From Ephemeroptericola cinctiostellae (GTDB taxonomy: Bacteria > Pseudomonadota > Gammaproteobacteria > Burkholderiales > Burkholderiaceae), in NCBI RefSeq assembly GCF_003339525.1, contig NZ_CP031124.1, positions 1,860,001-1,924,000 of the forward strand: a stretch of 64,000 bases of DNA, read 5' to 3'. A program made the translations under genes and the position numbers. The notes under the pieces were generated by a model that ran no database searches, was not told the DNA's origin, and saw only the letters and a program-made list of their open reading frames with translations. Of this stretch, positions 46,190 through 54,922 are shown one piece after another (the stretch's first letter is position 1; the number at the start of each line of letters is the position of its first letter).

Positions 46190-46786
46190 ATGACCGCATT
46201 CGCCCCCAACACCTCCCAAGTGGTGCACCAAACCATGGATGCTTTTTTAGCGAGTGTCGAACGACGCGCTTATAAACAAGCCCTGTTTGCTGTGCGCAAT
46301 GAAGAAAATGCTTTGGACATTGTCCAAGATGCCATGCTCAGCCTCGTTCAATCCTACGCCGAAAAGCCTGCTGCAGAATGGCCAATGTTGTTCACACGTA
46401 TTTTGCAAAATGCAATTCACAATCATTTTCGCCGCAGTAAAGTGCGGGATTATTGGACGCCGACTTTTTCAGAGTTTGACCACTCCACTGAAGATGAAGC
46501 CAGCTTCGACATTTTAGAAAGTCTACTGGCACGCAATCCCGACAATCAAACAGCCTCTGCCGAAGAAACCGTCTCGCGCGAGGAAATGCTAAATTTGATT
46601 GATGAGCTGATAAAAAACCTGCCAGACCGTCAACGAGAAGCCTTCTTGCTGCGTTATTGGGAGGACCTGAGTGTGACAGAAACCGCAGAAGCCATGGGCT
46701 GCTCGGAAGGTAGCGTGAAAACACACTGTTCACGCGCCGCCCACAGCTTGGCAAAAGCCCTGCGAGAACTAGGAATTACATCATGA
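46190..46786 (+). CDS. ECF-like RNA polymerase sigma factor
   Basis: A 198-residue sigma factor. Region 2 lies at residues 20-85 with DIVQDAMLSLVQSYA and ILQNAIHNHFRRSK, and region 4 at 130-190 with LPDRQREAFLLRYWEDLSVTETAEAMG and GSVKTHCSRAAHSLAKAL. A 40-residue acidic linker joins them. It overlaps the DUF3619 gene by four bases, so that protein may be its regulator. This gene group is conserved in Burkholderiales, but its stimulus and target promoters are not known. The ATG at 46190 is preferred over a TTG four codons upstream. Confidence 0.88.
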   Translation: MTAFAPNTSQVVHQTMDAFLASVERRAYKQALFAVRNEENALDIVQDAMLSLVQSYAEKPAAEWPMLFTRILQNAIHNHFRRSKVRDYWTPTFSEFDHSTEDEASFDILESLLARNPDNQTASAEETVSREEMLNLIDELIKNLPDRQREAFLLRYWEDLSVTETAEAMGCSEGSVKTHCSRAAHSLAKALRELGITS

Positions 46787-47346
46787 ACACAAACACCGCC
46801 TCCCAACACCTCACACCAACGCATGTCGCCCATGCCGTTCAACTGACCCGTCAATTATTGGATGCAGGTGTGGATGACTTGCCTTATGACATCACGGAAC
46901 GCTTGCGTGCCGCACGCATGCGAGCCATTGCACAAGTTAAATCACATGCACCCACAGTCGCTCAAGAAAAACACATCAGTGACGGCTTAATCGGCTGGTT
47001 GCAACGCATGCCCACTTTGGCAAAAACACTCATGGCCATACCCGCATTGTGCATGGCAATTGTTGTGGCAGAAAACACCAGTACACCCAGCGCGAGCAAT
47101 ATCGCCTCACAACCCACGGCCTTGATGAGCAGTCCACTCACGGCAGCGTATGCGCCCTCGTCAATGGACACCATCAACGCATTGAACATTGATGCCATTT
47201 TGAAAGAACAAGTGCCTTTGCAGGCGTATTTGAATGAAGACTTTAACCACTTCATTGATCAAGACAAACAAAACAAAGCCCCTCACCCTCAAACATCGGG
47301 AACAAATCATGTTCAAAAAAACACCATCGTCCAAGCATTACGCTAA
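46783..47346 (+). CDS. DUF3619 membrane protein, putative anti-sigma factor
   Basis: A 187-residue protein. The cytoplasmic N-terminal 75 residues include LRAARMRAIAQVKSH, one hydrophobic segment follows (about residues 80-105, TLAKTLMAIPALCMAIVV), and the rest is polar and probably periplasmic. DUF3619 proteins are encoded directly after this sigma factor in related species. Topology and four-base overlap with the sigma gene suggest an anti-sigma role, which has not been shown. Its 3' end overlaps the next gene by 38 bases. Confidence 0.8.
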   Translation: MNTNTASQHLTPTHVAHAVQLTRQLLDAGVDDLPYDITERLRAARMRAIAQVKSHAPTVAQEKHISDGLIGWLQRMPTLAKTLMAIPALCMAIVVAENTSTPSASNIASQPTALMSSPLTAAYAPSSMDTINALNIDAILKEQVPLQAYLNEDFNHFIDQDKQNKAPHPQTSGTNHVQKNTIVQALR

Positions 47347-47695
47347 ACGCCCAGTGCTGCTTACAGCTCTGGCGCTTGGCTTAAGCTTATGCGCTGGTGT
47401 CGCCCAAGCCCAAAATTGGGAGGACATCAGCCCTGCCAGCCAAACCATGCTGCGCCCACTGCGCGGAACATGGGAGCAAATCCCTCCCTTACAACGCCAA
47501 CAATGGTTGCAACACGTGCCGCGCCTGCAAAACATGAATTCAAGCGACCGTGACAATGCCCAAGAACGCATGGCCGAGTGGGCAAGTCTTTCAATGCGCC
47601 AACGCGTACAAGTCGAACAACGTTTAAAAAATGAAATCAATGACAATGCAGATACCCGCAATCAATCATGGACTCGTTATCTAAAATTCCGTTAA
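47309..47695 (+). CDS. DUF3106 exported protein
   Basis: A 128-residue protein with a signal peptide (residues 1-35, ending AGVAQAQ). The mature part is helical and rich in glutamine, arginine and tryptophan, with PPLQRQQWLQHVPRLQNM and RMAEWASLSMRQR, the DUF3106 pattern reminiscent of CpxP/Spy-like periplasmic sensors. It starts inside the DUF3619 gene with GGGA upstream. With the sigma factor and DUF3619 protein it probably forms an envelope-responsive module; that is inference. Confidence 0.82.
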   Translation: MFKKTPSSKHYAKRPVLLTALALGLSLCAGVAQAQNWEDISPASQTMLRPLRGTWEQIPPLQRQQWLQHVPRLQNMNSSDRDNAQERMAEWASLSMRQRVQVEQRLKNEINDNADTRNQSWTRYLKFR

Positions 47696-47797
47696 TTCAA
47701 AAGCATGCAACATTCATTCAACACGGACTCAACCATGATTTGACTCATTTTAGTTCGACATGATTGCTATGCACACCTAAATCACGCTACAATTCAA

Positions 47798-47830
47798 ATG
47801 GCTGCCATCGTCCGATGCAGCCATTTTTTT
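47798..47830 (+). terminator. Terminator after the sigma factor operon
   Basis: ATGGCTG...CAGCCAT forms the outer stem with an inner CATCG/CGATG pair and one bulged C, followed by seven T residues. It lies about 100 bases after the DUF3106 gene. Confidence 0.88.
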
Positions 47831-47925
47831 GAAATTAAAGCTTTCCCACACATCCACAGCCCATCCCTCAGCCACCGTCGGTGGTAAAAAGTTAAAGCAA
47901 TAGAAGACAGCTGCACATAAAAAAC

Positions 47926-48459
47926 ATGACCACAAGCCTTCCCATCGCCCCCGCCATCCTCCGCCGTTTCGCTGCCAGCATTTACGAGTTTGCTTTGCTT
48001 TTTGGTATTTACTTCATTGTGGGCGGCTTGGTACAAGTTATATTCACATTGGTTGGTAAAACAGCCCCCATTTGGATGTTGCAAATCACCATTTTTTTGG
48101 CATTTGGCTGCTATTTCACTTACTCCTGGACGCGTGCCGGTCAGACCTTGGCTCAAAAAACATGGCACATCCAAGTCACCCAAGCCGATGGTCGCAACCA
48201 CATCACGTATAAACAAGCATGGTTGCGTTACATATTCAGCTACTTGGGAGTGTTGCCTGCCTTGTTATTGTTGTTCACCCAAATGCATGGCCAGACCTCA
48301 GCTGAAGGCGATAATGTCATGGTCATCTACATTCAAGTGATCTTGTTCATGACCATCAACTGTTTGGCTTTGCTCGGCACTTCTTTGATGAACCCCCAAC
48401 GGCGCGCAGTGCACGAAGTGCTGTCGGGCAGCCGCACGATCCATCAACCGGCCGCATAA
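47926..48459 (+). CDS. RDD family membrane protein
   Basis: A 177-residue protein with four hydrophobic segments. The first contains ILRRFAASIYEFALL, where the RDD motif aspartate is replaced by glutamate, and a later SWTRAGQTLAQKTWHIQV block is characteristic. RDD proteins are of unknown function, some act as ion exchangers. The gene follows a terminator and so has its own promoter. No good ribosome binding site is visible before the ATG. Confidence 0.87.
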   Translation: MTTSLPIAPAILRRFAASIYEFALLFGIYFIVGGLVQVIFTLVGKTAPIWMLQITIFLAFGCYFTYSWTRAGQTLAQKTWHIQVTQADGRNHITYKQAWLRYIFSYLGVLPALLLLFTQMHGQTSAEGDNVMVIYIQVILFMTINCLALLGTSLMNPQRRAVHEVLSGSRTIHQPAA

Positions 48460-48462
48460 AAT

Positions 48463-48487
48463 AAAAAACTACCATGTAAGTTTTTTT
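48463..48487 (+). terminator. A/T-rich terminator after the RDD gene
   Basis: AAAAAACT and AGTTTTTT pair around an eight-base loop with T residues following. Being symmetric, it can also serve the minus-strand catabolic operon that ends at 48703. Confidence 0.55.
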
Positions 48488-48702
48488 AAAGTGCCACACT
48501 TTTATGATTTCACAACAGATGGATTTTAAATGTTCAGTAAAGAAACTACAAATTAATGATATTTAAATATTATTATAATCATCTGAACTTATTTTAAAAT
48601 CCATTCTCCGCCCCATCTTCTTAAAAGCGGCATGGTTAATGGCTTTCATACAACGGGCTCGATTGAACTTCGCAATAAATATAGGCTTGCCGAAATATTG
48701 CA

Positions 48703-49734
48703 TTAGATGTACAAATCGGTCATACCATTCCCATTTTTTAAAGTATCTGACGGCAACACTCCAAATGCTTTTTTGTAATCATTTGCAAATTGTGACAGAT
48801 GCCAAAAGCCCCAGTTCGCGGCAGCTTCTGAAACTGTAACAGAACCTTTTGCCAGCAGCCGTTTCACTGCATTGAGTCGAATCATTTTGAGGTAAGCATG
48901 TGGGCTAATACCCACTATTTTTTCAAAACAATATTGCAATGTCCGACGTGATGTAAAGGTTACTTTACACAAATCGACTATCGACACTGCAGTGTCTGGG
49001 TGTGATTCTATGAAAGCGTGTGCTGTTTTAACCACGCGTCGAGCTTTTTCGGTTGATGCTGAAAATACTTTAGGGTGTGCCAGAGAGATATAGGCATCAA
49101 CCAATCCAATCAACTCGCTGATGAGTAAACGCTGAACGTCCACACTCTTAAAGTGTTGAGGAAAGCGCGAAATTTCACCAATAATTTGCTGTAACTTGAT
49201 GCGGATGTCTTGCGCCAATGCAGGATGATATAAAAAACTGGCATGTTGGCCATTGAATAACTGTTGAGCGCCTTCTGCGCCATCTTGCTGCGCAAATTCT
49301 GGAAAAATATAAAAAGGTATGGTGATACTGGTCATCCGTGTGCCGCCTGGCACATTGAGTTCAAGCTCCTCCTGTTGTGACATACACGCGATGTGGTGAT
49401 GGCCAAATGCTTGTCCGTGCCATATTGCAGGCTCGCTGAATGAACTCAATACACCAATCGAAACCGCATGGGGACGCGCTGAACCCGTCATAAATATTTG
49501 TTGCGACAGGCTTTCTTCTACAATTTGAACATCATTGATCCAGCATTCGGTAATCGAACCGATAAACTTTCCTTTAGACAATTGCTCATAACGCGCCTGC
49601 CAATAAGTAAAGCCTTGGGCAATTTCATCGGGATCATTGACGTCGATGATGTTGCGTATTTCTGGTGATGCAATCGTATCCACTATGGGTAAAATAATGC
49701 TAGACGATGATGGATGGGCATCTTTGGTTTTCAT
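48703..49734 (-). CDS. AraC-family regulator, EutR-like
   Basis: A 343-residue transcription factor. The C-terminal 110 residues hold the double helix-turn-helix: SIVDLCKVTFTSRRTLQYCF and SEAAANWGFWHLSQFANDYK. The sequence around RRTLQ, LKMIRLNAVKR and WGFWHLSQFA is close to EutR, the ethanolamine-operon activator, as is the 230-residue N-terminal sensing domain in length. It lies 12 bases after hpaI on the same strand, as last gene of the catabolic operon, so it probably controls that operon. The inducer is unknown; an amine or amino alcohol would fit the family. Confidence 0.85.
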   Translation of the reverse strand: MKTKDAHPSSSSIILPIVDTIASPEIRNIIDVNDPDEIAQGFTYWQARYEQLSKGKFIGSITECWINDVQIVEESLSQQIFMTGSARPHAVSIGVLSSFSEPAIWHGQAFGHHHIACMSQQEELELNVPGGTRMTSITIPFYIFPEFAQQDGAEGAQQLFNGQHASFLYHPALAQDIRIKLQQIIGEISRFPQHFKSVDVQRLLISELIGLVDAYISLAHPKVFSASTEKARRVVKTAHAFIESHPDTAVSIVDLCKVTFTSRRTLQYCFEKIVGISPHAYLKMIRLNAVKRLLAKGSVTVSEAAANWGFWHLSQFANDYKKAFGVLPSDTLKNGNGMTDLYI

Positions 49735-49746
49735 GGCTTTATGGAC

Positions 49747-50553
49747 TCAATAACCAGAGCTGTTAGACGTCACGGTACTTGCTGTGGGACGAATTGTATC
49801 TAAAGTGTTTTTTGCTGATTGCATCAACATACTTGTGTCCACTCCAATCGCAACAAACTGTGCGCCCGCCTCCAGATACATTTGCGCCAATTTCAAATCT
49901 GTGGCCAAAACCCCAGTCGCTTTTTGATGCTCACGGGTTTTTTGAATGCCTTGGATGATGGCTGCCACGACATCAGGATGATTGGGCTGTCCAGTATAGC
50001 CCATGGATGCCGCCAAATCAGATGGGCCAAAAAACACGCCATCCACACCTTCTGTCGCGGCAATGCCGTCCAGCTGAGCCAGTCCTGCCACACTCTCAAC
50101 CTGCAACAACACACAGATTTCATGATTGGCACGTTGTAAGTAGTTTGGAATCTGATTCCAACGGGATCCCCGTGCCAATGCACTGCCTACTCCACGTATC
50201 CCTTCGGGTGGGTAGCGAGTGGCGGCGACCAACTGTGCGGCTTGGGTGGCCGATTCAACCATTGGAATCAACACAGTCTGTGCGCCCAAATCTAAGACCT
50301 GTTTGATTAAAGCCGTTTGCCCTTCAATCAGACGCACCACGGGTTGACAATCATAGGGGGCGATGGCTTGTAATTGTGCAAGTATCGAATGTACATCATT
50401 GGGTGCATGCTCACCATCGATGAGTAGCCAATCGTAACCCGTGTTGGCCAATAATTCGGCCGAATACGGGCTGGCCAAACCAAGCCACATGCCCAGAACG
50501 ACATCGCCATTTTTGAGCGCTTGTTTAAAGGTATTGTGCAGCACATCTTTCAT
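49747..50553 (-). CDS. hpaI: 4-hydroxy-2-oxoheptanedioate aldolase
   Basis: A 268-residue class II aldolase that splits 4-hydroxy-2-oxoheptanedioate into pyruvate and succinate semialdehyde, the last step of homoprotocatechuate degradation. The family blocks are IDGEHAPND with the catalytic histidine, QPVVR with the active-site arginine, TRYPPEGIRGVGSALARGSRW, and FFGPSDLAASMG with the metal-binding aspartate. The start at 50553 has TGAGG seven bases upstream; an ATG four codons earlier overlaps the hpaH stop. The succinate semialdehyde formed would be a substrate for an ALDH like the one at 63650. Confidence 0.95.
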   Translation of the reverse strand: MKDVLHNTFKQALKNGDVVLGMWLGLASPYSAELLANTGYDWLLIDGEHAPNDVHSILAQLQAIAPYDCQPVVRLIEGQTALIKQVLDLGAQTVLIPMVESATQAAQLVAATRYPPEGIRGVGSALARGSRWNQIPNYLQRANHEICVLLQVESVAGLAQLDGIAATEGVDGVFFGPSDLAASMGYTGQPNHPDVVAAIIQGIQKTREHQKATGVLATDLKLAQMYLEAGAQFVAIGVDTSMLMQSAKNTLDTIRPTASTVTSNSSGY

Positions 50554-50561
50554 ATATAGCC

Positions 50562-51362
50562 TCATACAAAACGGAATGAAATAATACCCAGCGAGCCGTA
50601 ATCCACGACAAACTCATCCCCCACTTCAGCAGTAGTTGGACGGGTAAAAGAACCTGCGAGCACCACATCGCCCGCATTGAGCTGCTCACCATACGGCGCA
50701 ATTTTATTCGCCAACCAAGCCACACCCACAGCAGGATGATTGAGTACACCTGCGGCCAACCCTGTTTCTTCAACCACATTGTTTTTTAACAACAATGCCC
50801 CTATCCAACGTAAATCGACTGCATCTGGTTTGATTTGAACATCACCCATAACAATGCCCGCATTGGCGGCAAAGTCGGAAATCGTATCGAACACTTTACG
50901 GGGTGCTTGGGTTACTGAGTCAAATTGCTCAATCCGCGCATCAATGATCTCAATCGCAGGCACCACATAATCGGTTGCTGCCAATACGTCTTCCAATGTC
51001 GTGTTTGGCCCTTTGAGCGATTGTTTCAAAACAAACGCCAACTCCACCTCAACCCGTGGTTTGATGAATTGATTGATGGCAATATCACCCTGCTTAAAAA
51101 ACATGTCATCCATCAGCGGTGCAAAGTCAGGCTCAGTGATTTGTGATGCTTGTTGCATCGCGCGTGATGTCAAACCAATTTTACGCCCTTTTATTGTACG
51201 TCCTGCGGCCAACTCAAGCCTAACCCAAGCACGTTGGATTTCATAGCCATCTTCAATGGTCATCTCGGGATAGCGCTTAGAAAAGTGTGAAACCTGTTTG
51301 CGGTTTTCTCGGGCATATCGCAGCTCTTGCGCCAATGCGTCAATGGTATTTTGTTCCAACAT
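50562..51362 (-). CDS. hpaH: 2-oxo-hept-4-ene-1,7-dioate hydratase
   Basis: A 266-residue enzyme of the fumarylacetoacetase-like hydratase family. It adds water to 2-oxohept-4-ene-1,7-dioate before the aldolase step. The segments GRKIGLTSRAMQQ, the metal-binding EVELAFVLK block and AGVLNHPAVGVAWLANK are typical of HpaH/MhpD enzymes. AAGGA is six bases before the ATG at 51362; a TTG two codons upstream is less likely. It lies between hpaF and hpaI with gaps of only a few bases. Confidence 0.93.
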   Translation of the reverse strand: MLEQNTIDALAQELRYARENRKQVSHFSKRYPEMTIEDGYEIQRAWVRLELAAGRTIKGRKIGLTSRAMQQASQITEPDFAPLMDDMFFKQGDIAINQFIKPRVEVELAFVLKQSLKGPNTTLEDVLAATDYVVPAIEIIDARIEQFDSVTQAPRKVFDTISDFAANAGIVMGDVQIKPDAVDLRWIGALLLKNNVVEETGLAAGVLNHPAVGVAWLANKIAPYGEQLNAGDVVLAGSFTRPTTAEVGDEFVVDYGSLGIISFRFV

Positions 51363-51364
51363 AT

Positions 51365-51754
51365 TCAATCCTTTTTGAACAAGGTGTGCAAATTATTGTG
51401 TTTGAGTGCGCCCGCTTCAGAAAACTCATACAACTCTAAAGACAAGGCCAAGCCTTGCTTTGAAAACTGAGTGGCGAAATGATTTTTCATGACGCTAAAT
51501 AAATCATCCAAGGTTTTCTGTTTAACCGCATCAGAGCGTCCTGCCCCAATTTTCAGCGTACCATGCACAAACCCTGCATCCGCCAAACTGCCATCAGCCA
51601 CACAATAGTCCTCGCACGGCAAAGCCCGCACACGCACTCCACCGATTGGATAGACCTTTTGCGAGAGCAAACTGGCCGCCAAGTCATGGCAGAGTTGTTT
51701 AAACTCACCTGTATCACGCAAATTAGCAGAGTATTCTAATGTTAAGTGTGCCAT
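51365..51754 (-). CDS. hpaF: 5-carboxymethyl-2-hydroxymuconate delta-isomerase with Ala in place of Pro1
   Basis: A 129-residue tautomerase-superfamily protein that isomerises 5-carboxymethyl-2-hydroxymuconate. The sequence matches family members across LEYSANL, FVHGTLKIGAGRS and the NNLHTLFK end. Family enzymes start MPH with a catalytic amino-terminal proline; here the codons read ATG GCA, giving MAH. A single base (CCA to GCA) separates the two. The start position itself is fixed by alignment to the family and by hpaD ending one base before. Activity may be lowered or supplied by another enzyme. Confidence 0.88.
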   Translation of the reverse strand: MAHLTLEYSANLRDTGEFKQLCHDLAASLLSQKVYPIGGVRVRALPCEDYCVADGSLADAGFVHGTLKIGAGRSDAVKQKTLDDLFSVMKNHFATQFSKQGLALSLELYEFSEAGALKHNNLHTLFKKD

Positions 51755-51755
51755 G

Positions 51756-52607
51756 TTAAATCACCGGGAAAATAGCGTTAATCTGCCCCGTACCGCTACT
51801 GGGGAAATACGGCGTGATGACCTCAACCTTGCCCATGTATGCCGCGCCACCCATAGCACCGAGCAACATCGCGGTATCGTGCATAAAGCCTTCACCGTGG
51901 GCTTTTTCTGCATACATCGGTAGCATTTCGGTGAAGGTTTTCCAATCGCCCTCTTCCCACATTTTGATGACTTGCAAGTCCATTTGTTCCAACAATGGAC
52001 TCCAGTTTTTGAACAAATACCCTTCTGACACGCCATTTTGCGCAAATCGATGTGACAGTGAACCGCTGGCAAAAATCGCCACCTTACCGTTATAATCCTG
52101 TTCAATTGCCGTGCGCAAGGCTGCCCCCAATTTCATACTGTCATGCAAATCATGCACCTGACACATCGCAGAAATTGAAATGACCTTAAAATGTTTGTCC
52201 GTATTCATATAGCGCATGGGCACCAATGTACCGTATTCCAAAGCCAAAGTTGTTGCGTCATGTGCGCGGGTATGGATGCCCACAGCGTTGGCACGTGCAG
52301 CAATCATGTGCCCAAGCTCTGGATTACCCTCATAATCAAACGGCATGTTTTTAATAAAGTGCGGCAACTCATTGCTGGTATAAACGCCTTTGTAGTGTGC
52401 TGCACAATTGATGTGGTAACCCGAATTGACCAACCAATGTGTGTCAAAAACCACAATCGTATCCACGCCCAATTCGCGACAACGTCGTGAAATCTCAATA
52501 TGCCCATCAATCGCAGCTTGACGACAGCCTTTGTTCGGGCCATCAAGCTCCGAAATGTACATTGAAGGTACATGGGTGATTTTTGCTGCTAATGCAAGTT
52601 GTCCCAT
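51756..52607 (-). CDS. hpaD: Homoprotocatechuate 2,3-dioxygenase (class III extradiol)
   Basis: A 283-residue LigB-type extradiol dioxygenase that opens the ring of 3,4-dihydroxyphenylacetate to 5-carboxymethyl-2-hydroxymuconate semialdehyde. The N-terminus ALAAKITHVPSMYISEL, the VVFDTHWLVNSGYH block with metal histidines, ASGSLSHRF, and FPSSGTGQINAIFP at the C-terminus follow the enteric HpaD closely. The ATG at 52607 has AAGGAAAG upstream and gives the family N-terminus; the longer frame adds ten residues. It is the ring-cleavage step of the cluster, which identifies homoprotocatechuate as central intermediate. Confidence 0.96.
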   Translation of the reverse strand: MGQLALAAKITHVPSMYISELDGPNKGCRQAAIDGHIEISRRCRELGVDTIVVFDTHWLVNSGYHINCAAHYKGVYTSNELPHFIKNMPFDYEGNPELGHMIAARANAVGIHTRAHDATTLALEYGTLVPMRYMNTDKHFKVISISAMCQVHDLHDSMKLGAALRTAIEQDYNGKVAIFASGSLSHRFAQNGVSEGYLFKNWSPLLEQMDLQVIKMWEEGDWKTFTEMLPMYAEKAHGEGFMHDTAMLLGAMGGAAYMGKVEVITPYFPSSGTGQINAIFPVI

Positions 52608-52661
52608 TGTCTTTCCTTTTTTAAAAAACCCCATCACCGAACCTCGTGGTAACGAGGGTGC

Positions 52662-54122
52662 TTACACCCCCCAGCGTGGTATGTGATGATCACCCATCGA
52701 CACACAGACATTCTTCGGCTCTAAAAACACTTCAAAGCTCCATGTGCCACCTTCGCGTCCTGTGCCCGATGACTTTGTACCACCAAAAGGTTGACGTAGA
52801 TCACGTACGTTTTGGCTGTTGACAAAGCACATGCCCGCTTCAATTTGTGCGGCAACGCGATGGGCACGGCCTAAATTTTCCGTCCAGACATAAGATGACA
52901 AACCGTAGGCAATGTCATTGGCGATGGCCACCGCATCGGCCTCATCTTCAAACGAAATCAAACACGCCACAGGGCCAAAAATCTCCTCTTGGGCAATGCG
53001 CATTTTGTTGTTCACATTGCCAAACACAGTGGGGCGAACAAAATTGCCTTTAGTCAAATGCTCAGGTAGCTCAGGTGCATCCAGCCCGCCCGTCAGGAGG
53101 CTTGCCCCTTCATCAACACCCAGTCGTATGTAGTAGCGGACTTTATTTAAGTGGTCTTGCGAAATCATCGGCCCGACCACGGTGCTCTCATCCATCGCGT
53201 CACCAACTTTGATTTTGGCGGCACGTGCTGAAAATGCCTGTGCAAACCGATCATAAATCGAACGTTGAATCAAAATTCGTGAGCCTGCGGTACAACGTTC
53301 ACCGTTGTTGGAAAAAATCATAAAAATCGCAGCATCTAAAGCGCGCTCAAAATCCGCATCCTCAAACACAACAAACGGACTTTTGCCACCCAATTCCATC
53401 GAGAATTTTTTCAAACCCGCACCTTGAACAATACGCGTGCCCGTTGCGGTACTGCCTGTGAACGAAATCGCGGCCACATCTGGGTTTTGACACAGCGGTT
53501 CACCCGCAGCGGCACCAAAGCCATGCACCACGTTCAGCACGCCCGCAGGAATCCCTGCCTCTAATGCCAACTCACCCAATAAGTTTGCAGTGATGGGAGA
53601 AAATTCACTCATTTTGAGCACCGCTGTGTTACCAAAGGCCAAACAAGGCGCGACTTTCCAAGTCGCGGTCATAAATGGCACATTCCATGGTGAAATCAGT
53701 GCACACACACCGACGGGATGATAAAGCGTATAGTTCAGATGCGTCGGTGTGGGATAGGTATGCCCATCTGTATGGGTGCACATTTCAGCAAAAAAATAAA
53801 AATTATCCGCAGCCCGTGGAATCAAGACCTTCTTGGTTTGGGCAATCACCTGCCCTGCATCACGGCTTTCCCACTCAGAAATTTTTGAAACATTTTGTGC
53901 AATTAAGTCACCAAATTTACGCACCAATCGCGCGCGTTCTGCCGCAGGCGTGTTTGACCATGCAGGAAAAGCAGCTTTGGCCGCAGCGACTGCCATGTCC
54001 ATCTCTTTTTTGCCACCCGATGCCACGCGGGCAATGACCTCTTGGGTCGATGGATTGACGCTTTCAAAGTACGTCTCGCTCGTCACTTTTTGACCATTGA
54101 TGATGTGTTCAATTTGTAACAT
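52662..54122 (-). CDS. hpaE: 5-carboxymethyl-2-hydroxymuconate semialdehyde dehydrogenase
   Basis: A 486-residue NAD-dependent aldehyde dehydrogenase. The catalytic cysteine lies in NNGERCTAGSRI and the general-base glutamate in MELGGKSPF, with TGSTATGTRI in the cofactor-binding fold. It oxidises the HpaD product to the dicarboxylate. The ATG at 54122 has GGAG seven bases upstream; a TTG four codons before is out. Its place between hpaG2 and hpaD, with the canonical C-terminal segment SGTGREGGTWSFEVF, supports the specific name over a generic ALDH. Confidence 0.94.
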   Translation of the reverse strand: MLQIEHIINGQKVTSETYFESVNPSTQEVIARVASGGKKEMDMAVAAAKAAFPAWSNTPAAERARLVRKFGDLIAQNVSKISEWESRDAGQVIAQTKKVLIPRAADNFYFFAEMCTHTDGHTYPTPTHLNYTLYHPVGVCALISPWNVPFMTATWKVAPCLAFGNTAVLKMSEFSPITANLLGELALEAGIPAGVLNVVHGFGAAAGEPLCQNPDVAAISFTGSTATGTRIVQGAGLKKFSMELGGKSPFVVFEDADFERALDAAIFMIFSNNGERCTAGSRILIQRSIYDRFAQAFSARAAKIKVGDAMDESTVVGPMISQDHLNKVRYYIRLGVDEGASLLTGGLDAPELPEHLTKGNFVRPTVFGNVNNKMRIAQEEIFGPVACLISFEDEADAVAIANDIAYGLSSYVWTENLGRAHRVAAQIEAGMCFVNSQNVRDLRQPFGGTKSSGTGREGGTWSFEVFLEPKNVCVSMGDHHIPRWGV

Positions 54123-54148
54123 TTTTTTCTCCAAGTCTACTCATCTCT

Positions 54149-54922
54149 TTACTCAATACCGAACACAGAGTCACCCACAATGGTATTACTCAAGCGGCCA
54201 ATACCTTCAATCTCGGTCACCACCACATCGCCCTCAAGCACGTTAACAATGCCATCAGGTGTCCCCGTCAAAATCACATCACCCCGCGATAACGTCATGA
54301 AACCACTCAAGTATTCAATCAATGTGGGAATGTCTGACACCATATCGTCGGTGCATCCTTTTTGGGTTTGCACACCATTGACGAAAGTGCGCAACTCCAA
54401 ATGGTGCGGGTCGGGGATATCCGCCGCATCGACCAGCCACGGTCCAATGACGGTACAGGTGTCGCGATTTTTAACGCGCAAATTGGGGCGATACCAGTTT
54501 TCTAAATAATCCCGAATCGCATAATCATTGGCAACCGTATAACCTGCCACATAACCCATCGCATCGGCCTTACTCACATTTTTGGCCGTTTTACCGATGA
54601 CTACAGCGAGCTCACACTCATAATGCATAAACTCAACCCCTGCGGGTCGGCGGGTTTGACCATTGTGACCCATCAATGCACTTTTACCTTTGATGAAGGC
54701 CAGCGGCTCTTCTTGTTTTCCAAATGACAATTCTTTGGCATGCTCGGCATAATTCAAACCGAGGGCAATGATGGTGCCCAACTCAAATGGCGGTAACCAA
54801 ACCACGTCGGTTTCAGCCACGACACGACCATCCGCCAATTGAATCCAACCCGCATCACCACTGGATTCATATGGATAGGCCTGATGAATCGCCCCAGCAT
54901 AGGCCACTCGTGCTGTTTTCAT
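54149..54922 (-). CDS. hpaG2: HpaG C-terminal-type hydrolase/isomerase
   Basis: A 257-residue fumarylacetoacetase-fold protein, corresponding to the second half of the enteric fused HpaG, which decarboxylates OPET and isomerises its product. The metal site residues are in MHYECELAVVIGK, and IALGLNYAEHAKELS and VILTGTPDGI are family blocks. It overlaps hpaG1 by four bases. The two halves are separate proteins here, as in pseudomonads. Split arrangement suggests a heteromeric enzyme. Confidence 0.9.
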   Translation of the reverse strand: MKTARVAYAGAIHQAYPYESSGDAGWIQLADGRVVAETDVVWLPPFELGTIIALGLNYAEHAKELSFGKQEEPLAFIKGKSALMGHNGQTRRPAGVEFMHYECELAVVIGKTAKNVSKADAMGYVAGYTVANDYAIRDYLENWYRPNLRVKNRDTCTVIGPWLVDAADIPDPHHLELRTFVNGVQTQKGCTDDMVSDIPTLIEYLSGFMTLSRGDVILTGTPDGIVNVLEGDVVVTEIEGIGRLSNTIVGDSVFGIE

